DNA from: a virus
Direction: 5' to 3' (one strand)
IMG/VR virus record: IMGVR_UViG_3300020205_002326
Span: 1 to 37,714 of that record
DNA: 37,714 nt
The notes under the pieces are model-generated. The model ran no database searches. It saw nothing but the letters and a program-made list of their open reading frames with translations, and had not been told where the DNA came from. Below are positions 1 through 8,900 of the stretch, in pieces. Each line of letters opens with the position of its first letter. Position 1 is the stretch's first letter. A program made the translations under genes and the position numbers.

Positions 1-48
1 GTCAAATAAATTGGTTGGAGCGAGAAAACTCTAAATATTTGTAACCTT

Positions 49-399
49 CTATTGTTTTGCTTTTACAACTCCGTCAGGAATGACAGCGAATCTGCATTTT
101 CCTTCAGGGGCGACAGGTAGTGAGATTATCTTGCACGAAGAACCCCCTTCGTATAAAACACAATTAGAACACTTGACGCCTATCTGCGCCACTTCGTTTT
201 TTGATGGATCATCATAACCAGCCCATACACCTGTGTAGTCCTGATTGAATTTACCGTACCGCTGAGTAATTTGCACCAAGGCATCCGCAAGCGCTTTTTC
301 TTCAGGGTGAAGATTGGGCATCATCGGTTTTGCCATGCTCACAACCCTCACTGGGAGCCTTGACATCAACATTTCTATAATTGATTTTTCGTTTTCCAT
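49..399 (-). CDS. Small cysteine-motif phage protein, function unknown
   Basis: A 116-residue protein, the last complete gene of the leftward operon. Its C-terminal third has a CxxC pair followed by two spaced cysteines (VKCSNCVLYEGG, SSCKII, GKCRFAVIPDG), a pattern suggesting a small metal-binding or Fe-S site. The N-terminal half is a helical segment with a YGKFNQDYTGVW stretch. I recognise this arrangement from hypothetical proteins of environmental phages but know no function. The ATG abuts the stop of the nuclease gene (TAAATG), and AAGGA lies about 10 bases upstream inside that gene, so the two are probably translated together. It follows the capsid gene and its terminator-like hairpin. 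Gene reality is well supported by spacing and motif; function is unknown. Bases 1-48 beyond its stop show nothing I can name. Confidence 0.75.
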   Translation of the reverse strand: MENEKSIIEMLMSRLPVRVVSMAKPMMPNLHPEEKALADALVQITQRYGKFNQDYTGVWAGYDDPSKNEVAQIGVKCSNCVLYEGGSSCKIISLPVAPEGKCRFAVIPDGVVKAKQ

Positions 400-807
400 T
401 TATTTTGTTTCCTTTTTGAACTCTGCCCAAGTTTTATCTCCGATACCATAATATTCTCTAGCGTTTCCCGATTGAATCATGTCAATATTTAGGCACGCTG
501 TTTTGGGGTCATCAATTTTGTCTGATGAATAGATTCTCGCCAAAACACGACCATACTTGTCGTTTTTATCGGGAATGGTATTTACGAAAACCCATTTATG
601 ATTAGTCATCCAATCCTCAACAAACTTCTTTGCTTTTAGACCCAACTCTTTTTCTTTCAAATCTTTTGTTCGTGATTCAGGGGTGTTGATGCCGTATAGG
701 CGGACACGAATTTTGTGGTGCACACTAAAACCTAGGTCAACCATCAAATCGACGGTGTCTCCGTCAACAACCCCAAGAACTGTTGCGCCATACCAAAATC
801 GCTCCAC
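400..807 (-). CDS. Staphylococcal nuclease (thermonuclease) homologue
   Basis: A 135-residue protein with the SNase fold signature in order: VVDGDTVDLMVDLG (first Ca-binding Asp), VRLYGINTPES (catalytic Arg, second Asp-equivalent region and general-base Glu) and DKYGRVLARIY (second catalytic Arg). The family cleaves DNA and RNA with Ca2+. No signal peptide is visible, so it acts in the cytoplasm or is packaged. The start is GTG, chosen because AAGGATTAACC precedes it at good spacing; it follows the stop of the DUF6321-like gene by a few bases. Its length matches the catalytic core of the family with no extra domain. A role in degrading host DNA or recycling nucleotides is possible, but position alone does not show it. 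Confidence 0.9.
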   Translation of the reverse strand: MERFWYGATVLGVVDGDTVDLMVDLGFSVHHKIRVRLYGINTPESRTKDLKEKELGLKAKKFVEDWMTNHKWVFVNTIPDKNDKYGRVLARIYSSDKIDDPKTACLNIDMIQSGNAREYYGIGDKTWAEFKKETK

Positions 808-809
808 GG

Positions 810-1571
810 TTAATCCTTGTCTTTGGAGTTTTTGTATCGTTCAAGCAATCGTCTGCCTTTTTCGGCGAGGCGAGCCGCTGATTCCCTGTCTTGTGGGACT
901 GGTTCACCCCACGCCGCGGCGGAAAGAGCAAGCCGTGTCGGGCGACCCTTTTCGTCTTTCATAGGACCTGACGGATTGGTGAAAAACCTTGTAAGGAAAG
1001 AACCCTTTCGACGCATCTTTTCTGGTGTGTCAGCACGACCCTTGACGCCCGGCTTTAAATTAGATCCCTCTGTTCTGTTGAAATGTGCACGACCAGCCGC
1101 AGTCAAACCACCTTTAGGGTCTCGTAACGGTTCAGCAGATTTCTCTTTAATGATTGGTCCACCAGCGACCCATGCGCGACATGTTCTTTTTGATGCACAT
1201 TTGAAATCAAACGCTTCGCAATATCCAAGTTCACCAGCGCTATCTATCGCTTCCCATTCATCTTGTCTTTCCCCACCGGTGACACCAGATTCAATACATT
1301 TTTTCATTGACGGAGTTTGGATAAAAAGAGAACAGTTACCGCACAGTTGTTTCTTTGCAGATGTTGTATCCACATCCCACTCTTTTGCCAACTTGCCCCA
1401 ATACTCTGTATTGGGTTCGGCGGGATTCAGTGGACCATACATTGCTGTCTTGATTGCTTTGCCTCTGTTGGCAAGATTGACTGCAATGTCCTGTGTTGCT
1501 TTTGGACATTGTTTATCGGCTTTGATGCGAACAGAAATCTGTTGCTCGGTCAAAATGTCAGAGAATTTCAT
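810..1571 (-). CDS. Cysteine-rich protein with C-terminal DUF6321-like domain
   Basis: About 254 residues. The N-terminal half carries many ordered cysteines (CPKATQDI near the start, then LCGNCSLF, KKCIESG, GYCEAF, FKCASKRTC, RAWVAGGP), consistent with a metal or Fe-S site. The C-terminal half matches a block I know as DUF6321: GGLTAAGRAHFNRTEGSNLK, TPEKMRRKGSF, GPMKDEKGRPTRLAL. The reading frame extends upstream to a GTG, but that codon lies in the distal flank of the capsid terminator, so I chose the ATG at 1571. No strong Shine-Dalgarno precedes it (a GGGAT is rather distant). It is the first gene after the capsid gene. Similar proteins are common in environmental phages; function unknown. 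Confidence 0.75.
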   Translation of the reverse strand: MKFSDILTEQQISVRIKADKQCPKATQDIAVNLANRGKAIKTAMYGPLNPAEPNTEYWGKLAKEWDVDTTSAKKQLCGNCSLFIQTPSMKKCIESGVTGGERQDEWEAIDSAGELGYCEAFDFKCASKRTCRAWVAGGPIIKEKSAEPLRDPKGGLTAAGRAHFNRTEGSNLKPGVKGRADTPEKMRRKGSFLTRFFTNPSGPMKDEKGRPTRLALSAAAWGEPVPQDRESAARLAEKGRRLLERYKNSKDKD

Positions 1572-1596
1572 AGTATTTATTATCCCACAAAACACG

Positions 1597-1634
1597 AAAC
1601 CCCCGCCCCAACCTTTCGGCTAGAGCGGGGGTTT
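1597..1634 (-). terminator. Rho-independent terminator after the capsid gene
   Basis: A perfect 10-bp GC-rich stem (AAACCCCCGC / GCGGGGGTTT) around an 18-base loop lies just past the capsid stop. On the minus strand the stem is followed by a T-rich run (TTTCGTGTTTTG). The symmetric flanks mean it could also act in the other direction, but no plus-strand gene enters here. It probably reduces read-through from the highly expressed capsid gene into the three small genes downstream. Confidence 0.8.
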
Positions 1635-1651
1635 TGTGAATTACTTAGTTA

Positions 1652-2959
1652 TTAGGATGCTGGTGCGTTATCAAATGTGACTTTGACGAACGACTCTGGT
1701 CGCTTCACAGCGAGGGCGAGGCGTTGCTCAGCAAGAATCACGATTGCGTTACGCACGAAGAAGTCTGCGTGCTGTTCGCTGATTCGGATGCTTGGTGATT
1801 CACGGTCGTAGATTTGTGCTCCCGTACCGAATGCACCGATAAGTGCTGTGCCCTCAGCAATTGCAGGGGTGTCCACGACTGGAATCCTCCACAAACGCTG
1901 TTCGCCACCCATCGCAACAGAGACTGCCACGACGTAAGCGCCGTTGCCATCTTTGCTGAGTTCGATGTCTTCCCAATCGTTCGGGTTAAGAACGATACCC
2001 GATGGCTCGTAGTAAGCCAAGAAGGAAAGGGTTGCGGCACGGCGGACTGCGTCTGCCTTGGTGTCGCTCATACCAGCAGTTTCTGAGTATGTGCCAGCCG
2101 ACCAAGAGTAGGTCTGCACACCTGAGGTGTTCAAGATACCAGTGAGGTTCTCACCAGTTCCTGAACCGTTCAAGATTTGTGCATCTTCCTGCAAACGGAG
2201 ACCGTACATCAACTCGTTGTCGATGATTGAGCGTAGTTGTGGCTCATCAGCAAGAACATTGCGGTGTGCGGCTTCCCAGTGAGCCAAGGTGCGGACAGGA
2301 GCCTGTTGACCAACGAAGGTGAACGAAGACTGAGGCTTTGCGCCGAAAGCATCACCCGAACGCTCGGCGACTGCCGCTGCGTTGTTGGTGAAGCCCGTCA
2401 TGCGGAAGTACTCAATAATCGCTGCGGTCGTGGTGCGACTTGGGAACAAGTCACGGACACGCTTCGTGCGCATTGGTGGGATAACCATTGCATCTCGCTG
2501 AATGGTTCCAAACGAGCCAGGGGTTCCTGTTGGAAGAGCCGAGTACAGATCTTTTACGCTGTAATCGCCCGACTTGTAGGGGGCTGGCATGTTTGCTGAA
2601 CCGCTAGCAAGCAACGACTTGAACTCTGCCGAAGCAAGGAACGATTCGCCGATGGTCTTGGAACGAACTTGCTGAAGTGCACTCTGCAATTCTGAAGTTG
2701 CGTAAGCGGAAGCCTGTGCTACAGAATCCTGTGGCTCCGAAGCCCACTTGTCTGCATCACGCATTGCCTCAAGGCTCTCAACGAGACCCTTGATTTCACG
2801 GATATCAGACATGTTCTTATCGAAGGCTGTCTTCTGTTCTGCTGAAACAACTACAGTTCCATCTTCAATTTTGAAGTTGTCTGCGATTGTCTTATTCTCT
2901 GCCATCTTGGCGCGCATTGCGCCTTGAAGTTCAGTTAAACGACTATTGTCAAATGACAT
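1652..2959 (-). CDS. HK97-fold major capsid protein
   Basis: 435 residues from the chosen start. The first ~90 residues are helical and charged, like the scaffold-like delta domain removed by prohead protease. The rest reads as an HK97-fold capsid protein: a GTPGSFGTIQRDAMVIPP entry segment, TTTAAIIEYFRMTGF, a long spine helix ADEPQLRSIIDNELMYGL, an ILNGSGTGENLTGIL loop, a P-domain around GIVLNPNDWEDIELSKD, and a terminal strand FFVRNAIVILAEQRLALAV. The frame extends to a GTG at 2968, but that GTG touches the AGGAG ribosome-binding site; the ATG at 2959 sits 8 bases from GGAG and is preferred. It is unusually far (about 18 kb) from the protease that should mature it. It forms the icosahedral shell. 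Confidence 0.95.
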   Translation of the reverse strand: MSFDNSRLTELQGAMRAKMAENKTIADNFKIEDGTVVVSAEQKTAFDKNMSDIREIKGLVESLEAMRDADKWASEPQDSVAQASAYATSELQSALQQVRSKTIGESFLASAEFKSLLASGSANMPAPYKSGDYSVKDLYSALPTGTPGSFGTIQRDAMVIPPMRTKRVRDLFPSRTTTAAIIEYFRMTGFTNNAAAVAERSGDAFGAKPQSSFTFVGQQAPVRTLAHWEAAHRNVLADEPQLRSIIDNELMYGLRLQEDAQILNGSGTGENLTGILNTSGVQTYSWSAGTYSETAGMSDTKADAVRRAATLSFLAYYEPSGIVLNPNDWEDIELSKDGNGAYVVAVSVAMGGEQRLWRIPVVDTPAIAEGTALIGAFGTGAQIYDRESPSIRISEQHADFFVRNAIVILAEQRLALAVKRPESFVKVTFDNAPAS

Positions 2960-3100
2960 GATTTTCACTCCTGGTGAATTGATTGGTTGGTGGTTACTTA
3001 TTTTTTATTTCGAAGACTTCGGTAAGCACCTAGTCAGTTACATTTGCTGTATTACGAGAATAACATCAAAGTAGTATCAGAAATGCAACCCCCTATGGGT
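2960..3100 (-). promoter_or_regulatory. Leader region of the capsid gene, probable own promoter
   Basis: This 141-base gap is one of the largest within the minus-strand run. It contains the AGGAG ribosome-binding site and AT-rich stretches, such as TTGATG followed 17 bases later by CAAATG, but no consensus promoter stands out. A separate promoter is expected because the capsid protein must be made in far greater amount than the large upstream proteins. That expectation is the main reason for this call. Confidence 0.3.
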
Positions 3101-5734
3101 TTACTTTGCGTGATATCGCTTTACGACTTGTGGGCAACATTTTTCGGCGTATTTGACTCCGTATTCGCCGTCGTCAAATCCTGCTCGCTTCTTGTTTGTT
3201 TTGCGGTTGCGCCATGGGTGGTCTAACGGAAGTAAATCATTGTCATCAAAATATTTGACATCTTTTGGTTTGTCGGACATCAATAGTGATAAAAACTTGG
3301 AAACACGCTTGTTTGCTGAGGTTTTGTCACCATCTTGAAGACCCCGTAGGTATATATTTTTGAGGTCTCGCAGGTTAGCCCGCTGTGTAGGTTTGGCTTT
3401 GGCGTTGTGTTGACGGACTCGCACGGCAAGGTTATTGATATCGGTGCTTGTAACTGTCGGAGGCTTCTTGCGGGCTTTGGGTACGCCCTTGAATAAAGTT
3501 ACCCCTTCCGACAATGTGCTCAGAGGGTTGTCTGAACCTTTCTTTCTGAAAGCCGAACCTTGTCGTCTTGGGTTAACCCTAGGGCTGTTATCTCCTCGGA
3601 TACCTGTGACACGGTTGTAGTCGGACACATTTGTGCAAGGCATCCAAACAAGTTTTCCATCCCGCGCCGTATAGCGACGAATGCCGATACATCCGAGATT
3701 TCGTGCACGGATACGGGCAGACTCGGGGTCACTGTAAGTATCAGGGTCTGTTGAACGGCTAACAAAGTTAACAAAACCCTTCTCCTCTACGGGTTTTTCT
3801 TTACCTTCAGACGCTTTTGGATTTTTTTGCTTCAATCCACCAAAGATAAACTGCCCAACAGGGTGATTTCTGCTCAGTATCTCCTCAAAATTGGATGATA
3901 TTTTATTGACTACGGTCAAAGTTGGTTTACGATCAACACTCTTCATAAACATTTCCAATGGAAGACGAAGAATGTCTTTTGCATTATCAGCGTCATTCCT
4001 TTCTCTCATCTCTTCATCACCAGAAATACCATTTGCTTTGGAAAAAATAAACCAAGCAGTAAGTTGTTCGGCTGCTCTTTCCATTTCATTGAATTTTGCG
4101 TACTTACTGATTTGAGGGTTTTCTCCCATTAAATCCCTGAGTGCTACAGACAAAAATTCTGCTCTGATTTTTCCGTCACGATCACCATTGTTGGCAATAT
4201 TTTCCATCAGTTTGATTCTGCTAAGAAAGTCTTTTGCTTCTTTGTCTTCAGGATTTTCCTGTACCCATTTATCTAAATTTTGAATTGCAAGAGCGTCCAA
4301 GACATGAGCAAATTCATGAACTGCTGTTGCATACCCTTTCCTATGCTGGAATTCACCAAACGGCATATCTTCTAGCGATTTCCTGATATCTTTTCTAATT
4401 TCGTCATTTGTTTTCTCGTCTCCTTTTCGCAAAGGAACTTCAAAGCGAGCACCAACTTGTTCTGGTAGATCGTTTGGATCTAAAGCATATGTGTTACTAC
4501 GAGCAATACTTAATTGGTCTTCATCATTAAAGTCGTATGCCCATGCTTTGGTGATTACGTTCATTTCTACTGTTGGGACACCAGCATCATCACGCTGTAC
4601 TCTTACAAACCCCTCATTTTCGGCGTGTGGGTCAAAATGGTCAAACATAGCCAAACGAACCACTATCTTTGATTTTTCTCCGTCAGACAAATTGATGTTG
4701 GATAAAATATCCTCCACCCCCTGCATTGCCCCATGGATTTCTGATTCCATGTTTTTGGCTTGTTCATAAAACATTGGGTACTGATTCTGTCTAAGGCTTA
4801 AGTCCTTATCCGTTTCTTTGGCGCCTCTGTTTTCCAAATATCTCCATAGTTCTTTCGTTAGTTTTATTCGTTCGTTGATAACTGAGTTTATTTTTGTAGC
4901 GCGAGCAGATACTTCTCGTGGGGATAGGTCTGGATAACTTTCCGCTATGCCTGCTTTTATTTTTTTTACTCGTTCAGTTTTTTGTTCTTTAGTTTCTTCG
5001 GCAAAATCAATTTTAATGCCGTATTTTTTCTGCATGTATTCCGTCATGCTTTTTCTCGTACTGCCGTATCTTGCCCGAGACTCTTCAGCATTGAGTACGC
5101 GCGGTATACCTCTGTCCGCATCGAGTCCACCAACAAATTTTAAAGGACCTTGCTTTAGTTTGTCCTGCAAAGTTCTTTTAACCGACCGCAACGGTGCAGG
5201 GATATTGTCTTCTCCGTCAGGACCAGTAGTGAATCCGTCACCATCACCATCAGAGTCAGATACACCGCCAATCGGGCGACCTAAAGACTTCCCCGAAAAA
5301 GAACCAGTAACCAACCCCCCGCCTGGTAAAGTTGCGATACCAGTAATAGGTTTCTCGTCAAGTTTTTCCCAACCCTTACGAGGTTTATGGTCGCAAGGCG
5401 TGTAATACCTTTTCCCCGCAAGCATCACGGTGCGAACACCACCACAACCACGAATTTTAGAAATAGACAAAGCGTCAGCACGATTTTCGTAATATGCATC
5501 AGATTTAGTTTCTAAACGCTTGGTGCGTTGAACCATCTTTGGCAAAGGTTTCTTTTTCTTGGCAGCAAGAACTTTCAGATATTCTTCTTTGCCTTTTTTA
5601 ATTGCCTCATACTCTTCATGCGAGGCGCACGGCACCCAGCCCTTTTCGGTTTCGTGTGCTCCTTGGCACCCGAGCATACGTGCGACCCGAAGAGCCTGAT
5701 CTCGAGTTGTCAAATTATCTTTTTCTTTTGCCAT
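3101..5734 (-). CDS. Putative zinc metalloprotease with cysteine-pair repeats and Ca-binding-like loop
   Basis: 877 residues. Around residue 471 there is a zincin motif (AVHEFAHVLDAL, that is HEXXH). About 75 residues later MERAAEQLTAWF offers a glutamate as a possible third zinc ligand, as in gluzincins. Three copies of a cysteine-pair unit occur: LGCQGAH...GWVPC (C23, C36), RGCGGVR...YYTPC (C97, C114) and LGCIGIR...VWMPC (near 681-698). Residues 160-168 read DSDGDGDGF, a calcium-binding-like loop. ATG overlaps the stop of the 85-residue gene (TAATG), so translation is coupled. It is the last large gene before the capsid gene. No signal peptide is seen, so secretion is unlikely; packaging in the head or a role in capsid processing are both open. 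The enzymatic call rests on HEXXH plus the distal Glu. Confidence 0.7.
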   Translation of the reverse strand: MAKEKDNLTTRDQALRVARMLGCQGAHETEKGWVPCASHEEYEAIKKGKEEYLKVLAAKKKKPLPKMVQRTKRLETKSDAYYENRADALSISKIRGCGGVRTVMLAGKRYYTPCDHKPRKGWEKLDEKPITGIATLPGGGLVTGSFSGKSLGRPIGGVSDSDGDGDGFTTGPDGEDNIPAPLRSVKRTLQDKLKQGPLKFVGGLDADRGIPRVLNAEESRARYGSTRKSMTEYMQKKYGIKIDFAEETKEQKTERVKKIKAGIAESYPDLSPREVSARATKINSVINERIKLTKELWRYLENRGAKETDKDLSLRQNQYPMFYEQAKNMESEIHGAMQGVEDILSNINLSDGEKSKIVVRLAMFDHFDPHAENEGFVRVQRDDAGVPTVEMNVITKAWAYDFNDEDQLSIARSNTYALDPNDLPEQVGARFEVPLRKGDEKTNDEIRKDIRKSLEDMPFGEFQHRKGYATAVHEFAHVLDALAIQNLDKWVQENPEDKEAKDFLSRIKLMENIANNGDRDGKIRAEFLSVALRDLMGENPQISKYAKFNEMERAAEQLTAWFIFSKANGISGDEEMRERNDADNAKDILRLPLEMFMKSVDRKPTLTVVNKISSNFEEILSRNHPVGQFIFGGLKQKNPKASEGKEKPVEEKGFVNFVSRSTDPDTYSDPESARIRARNLGCIGIRRYTARDGKLVWMPCTNVSDYNRVTGIRGDNSPRVNPRRQGSAFRKKGSDNPLSTLSEGVTLFKGVPKARKKPPTVTSTDINNLAVRVRQHNAKAKPTQRANLRDLKNIYLRGLQDGDKTSANKRVSKFLSLLMSDKPKDVKYFDDNDLLPLDHPWRNRKTNKKRAGFDDGEYGVKYAEKCCPQVVKRYHAK

Positions 5735-5991
5735 TATTTTTTGTCTTTTTTAGACGATTGCTCTACCTCTGATGCGTATGGCATAGACATCCCATATTCC
5801 TTAAACAGTTCATTGACTTTATCCTGGTTGTCCATAAGGTACAGAACCATTGATTCAATGTCCCCATCTTTCCCGTTTTCGTCTGCGTATCCGTAAGCAG
5901 TGGTAATAATTTTTGAGCGCACTTCCGCATTCTTGACTTTTGCAAATAGTTCGTTTCTGATAGAGGATTTTTGTTCTGGTGTGAGTTTCAT
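5734..5991 (-). CDS. Small charged helical protein, function unknown
   Basis: 85 residues, mostly helical by composition (MKLTPEQKSSIRNELFAKV, DIESMVLYLMDNQDKVNELF) with a lysine-rich tail. It sits in the same kind of slot as the other ~100-residue genes, just ahead of a very large protein, and its stop overlaps the start of the metalloprotease gene by one base. An AAGG at the very end of the preceding gene serves as ribosome-binding site. I do not recognise the family. A chaperone or partner role for the large neighbour is inferred from gene order only. Confidence 0.6.
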   Translation of the reverse strand: MKLTPEQKSSIRNELFAKVKNAEVRSKIITTAYGYADENGKDGDIESMVLYLMDNQDKVNELFKEYGMSMPYASEVEQSSKKDKK

Positions 5992-5995
5992 GATG

Positions 5996-8900
5996 TTAAA
6001 CCCTTACCCTTGGCGCTCTTGGTCGCCTCGTTCTTTCTACTCCTGCAACTTTTTGGTCAGCGAACTTTAGCACTCCTCCACCGAACGGAATGTTGCTCTT
6101 GAACCATTGTTTCACATATTCCGCCCTAGCCTTATCATCAACGTCATCTACAGCGAAAATAATGTCTTGATGGGAAAACTTAGTCCCACCTTCTGCTTGT
6201 TTCAGAATTGAAGCAATTCTTGCGTATTCTGTATCGTTTGATATGAGACCGCCTGCCCCAAATTCTTCGTAGAACCGCATTTCCGATTCAAGAGCCCGCA
6301 ATCTGGCTCGGTCAACTCCCCCAGATTGTTTAAAACCGACTCGAGCCCAAACATACTGTCCGTCATCCATTGCGTTCACCTTGGCTTTGGTAATACCTAT
6401 TTTACTTAAATAAAGAAAAGCATGTTGATTGTAAATGGTTTGAATGTCTGCGCCTCTGTCTAGTTTGCTTCGCACATTCATGCCTTGTTGATACACCTGC
6501 TGGTCGCCCATATAAAATAACACTCTGGAGGAAGACCCGATGCGCGCTCTAATAACTTGCCCTTCGGCGTTAACTTCATTGAATACCACTTCAACACTAT
6601 TTCCATTTACTTGCGCAACGGCGTTATAGAATTTCCCGTTTTTCCCTTTGATTAACTTGTGACTATAAGCATCTTTTACATATGCTTCCTTTTGCTGCGA
6701 TGACAAACCGCGCCATTTTTCTGGTGTCATATCTTCATAAGGAGCCCCACCCTGTGGGTATCTTTCTTTCAGGTACTTAGCAAGTTTCCCCTGCCTGCGA
6801 TTAATTGCTCCATCAATTTGCTCTTTTATTTTTGCTTTGACAGCCTGTGGGGTTGGTTTCGGAATATCAGTTGCATCAGGATTGAACTCGTATCCTTGGC
6901 TGATTCTTTCTACTGTTTTGCGCACCTCTGCATCTAGAGAGCCAAGTACCTCAATCACTCCCTCTAAATTTCCCATCTCTTGTTTGATTAAACCAATTCG
7001 TTCCATTGTCTGCACTCTGCCGGCGCCTATTTCTGCAGCACCGACACCAACAGGTTGCCTCAACTGAGAAAACTTTTCTTCCAATTGATTGTTTAGTTGT
7101 TCAAGTCTTGCTTTAGCGGTATCAATGCTTCCACCGCCGACTGAGCGCAACAAGTCTTTTTTCGCTTGAGCAATCTCAGCGTCAACTCGAGCAGGCACTC
7201 GCGCTCCAGGATCATTTCGTAATTTAGACGCAATCTCAGCAAGCCGTTTTTGATAACTTCTTAAAGCGTTTTGGCGTCCTTCATTTTGATAAAAGTTTGC
7301 TTGGTCTACAGCCAAAGAAAACTTATTTAATTTTTCTGCATCTGCGATTTCTAACAGTATTCGTTCTATTGCTTCTTCTTGTGAAGCGGTGAATTTCGCT
7401 ACTTCAATTTTGGGTGCTTTGTGCTTAAGGGCATCTGGTGCCTTCCTGACATCTTTTTTGTCTGGTGCAATAAATGGTGCGTCTATCGGGTCAACCGCTG
7501 ACGCATTGCGATTGAGAACATTTTTTTTGTGCCATGCGATTGCATCTTCACGGTTATCGAAACCCCTTTTTGTTTGAGCGGGTCGTCCATGAATAACAAA
7601 CCATTTGTTAGTGGCAATTTGCTGGTCAATTATGTCGCCGTTGTCGTGGGTAATAATCGTGTTAGGTCCTTGATTCCATCCTGCTGGCAGGGGATTTCTT
7701 GCTGCAGGAGCCGGTGCAGGTGTTATCGGTCGTTTCTCCAAATTTTCAGAAACGGGTCGTTTGCGACCTTCATTCGCTATACGAACCTCATTCCATCCGT
7801 CTCTATAACCTTCAATAATTTCCTTGACTCTTGCGACACTGAATTCTTCTGGTCCTGCGTTGGAATCCATGGTCATTCTGACGAAGTCTCTGTCGGAAAT
7901 TTCACCTCTTGCTATTGCTGTGTTTATTTTGCGTAGGTATTCTTCGGCTTGCTTCATGCTTCGACGAGCGGCTTGCACCTTCTTGTCTTTTTCTCTTGGG
8001 TCTTGAGGAAAATTGCGAGCGTCATTAACAATCATTATTCGGTCATTGGGAATGTACTCATCTCTGAGCACCTCCATAAAAGATTGGTCGCCCGCAACTC
8101 GATTAAGATTGACTTCTTGCCTTTCGTTTCGGCGCCTTGGTTGAGGCGCGGGGGGTGGCTGGCTGGGCAATCGGTCAGCAATTTCAATCTTTCTAACTAG
8201 TTCATCAAAATTACGAGCCTGTATCAGTCCTCGTTTCCGAGGGTGCGAAGCAGAAAGCCCTAGCACTCTGTCGTCTTCTCGGTCTGTTGTAATTAGCCAA
8301 TCGCCTTTTCTCCATTGTCCATTGCCAATTTGTCTAAAATCTTTTGGCGGGTTTCCAATGTCAATCAACATTCTGTCCCTTATCCGCCGTGATATCTCCG
8401 CCTCTTCTTCAATTAATCTCTCAATTCGTTGCTCTGTGTTTTCTTTGGGTTTTGGGCGACGAGGTTTAACAACTTTTGGTTCAACAACTGCCTCAGGTTT
8501 TTGGACTGGTGCTTTCGGCTTGTTCGTCGCCTCAACAACGGCACGGCGACGGCGACGAGCAGGCGCTTCACCAGTACGAGGTGCACCTGGATCCTCAATC
8601 TCTCTGTCCATTCTCCGCTGTTCCGACTCGCGAAGATTTCCGCCACGACGCCTTGCAGGTTGCCGTCTACGAGCAGGAAGAGCGGGGGCTTCACGCCTTT
8701 TCAACTCCGCCATTACTCGCTTGTAATCATCACTATCTCTGCCACCAGTAGCGTTTTCCAACTCCGCACGCATTTCTTCCAAAACTTCTGTCGGTTCGGC
8801 TGCGAGGAGATTCCTTTCTTCACGAACAGGACGAGCAGGTGCTCGCCGTCTGCGCTGTGGGCGTGGAGCATCGGGTGTTGATTCGCTAATTGCTTCAGGT

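Noticed and set aside
817-1623. 268-residue plus-strand open frame
   Set aside because: It is antisense to the DUF6321-like gene, runs through the capsid terminator, lacks a ribosome-binding site and shows no domain pattern.
3074-3100. AACCC/GGGTT hairpin just after the metalloprotease stop as a terminator
   Set aside because: The stem is only 5 bp and no T-run follows on the minus strand.
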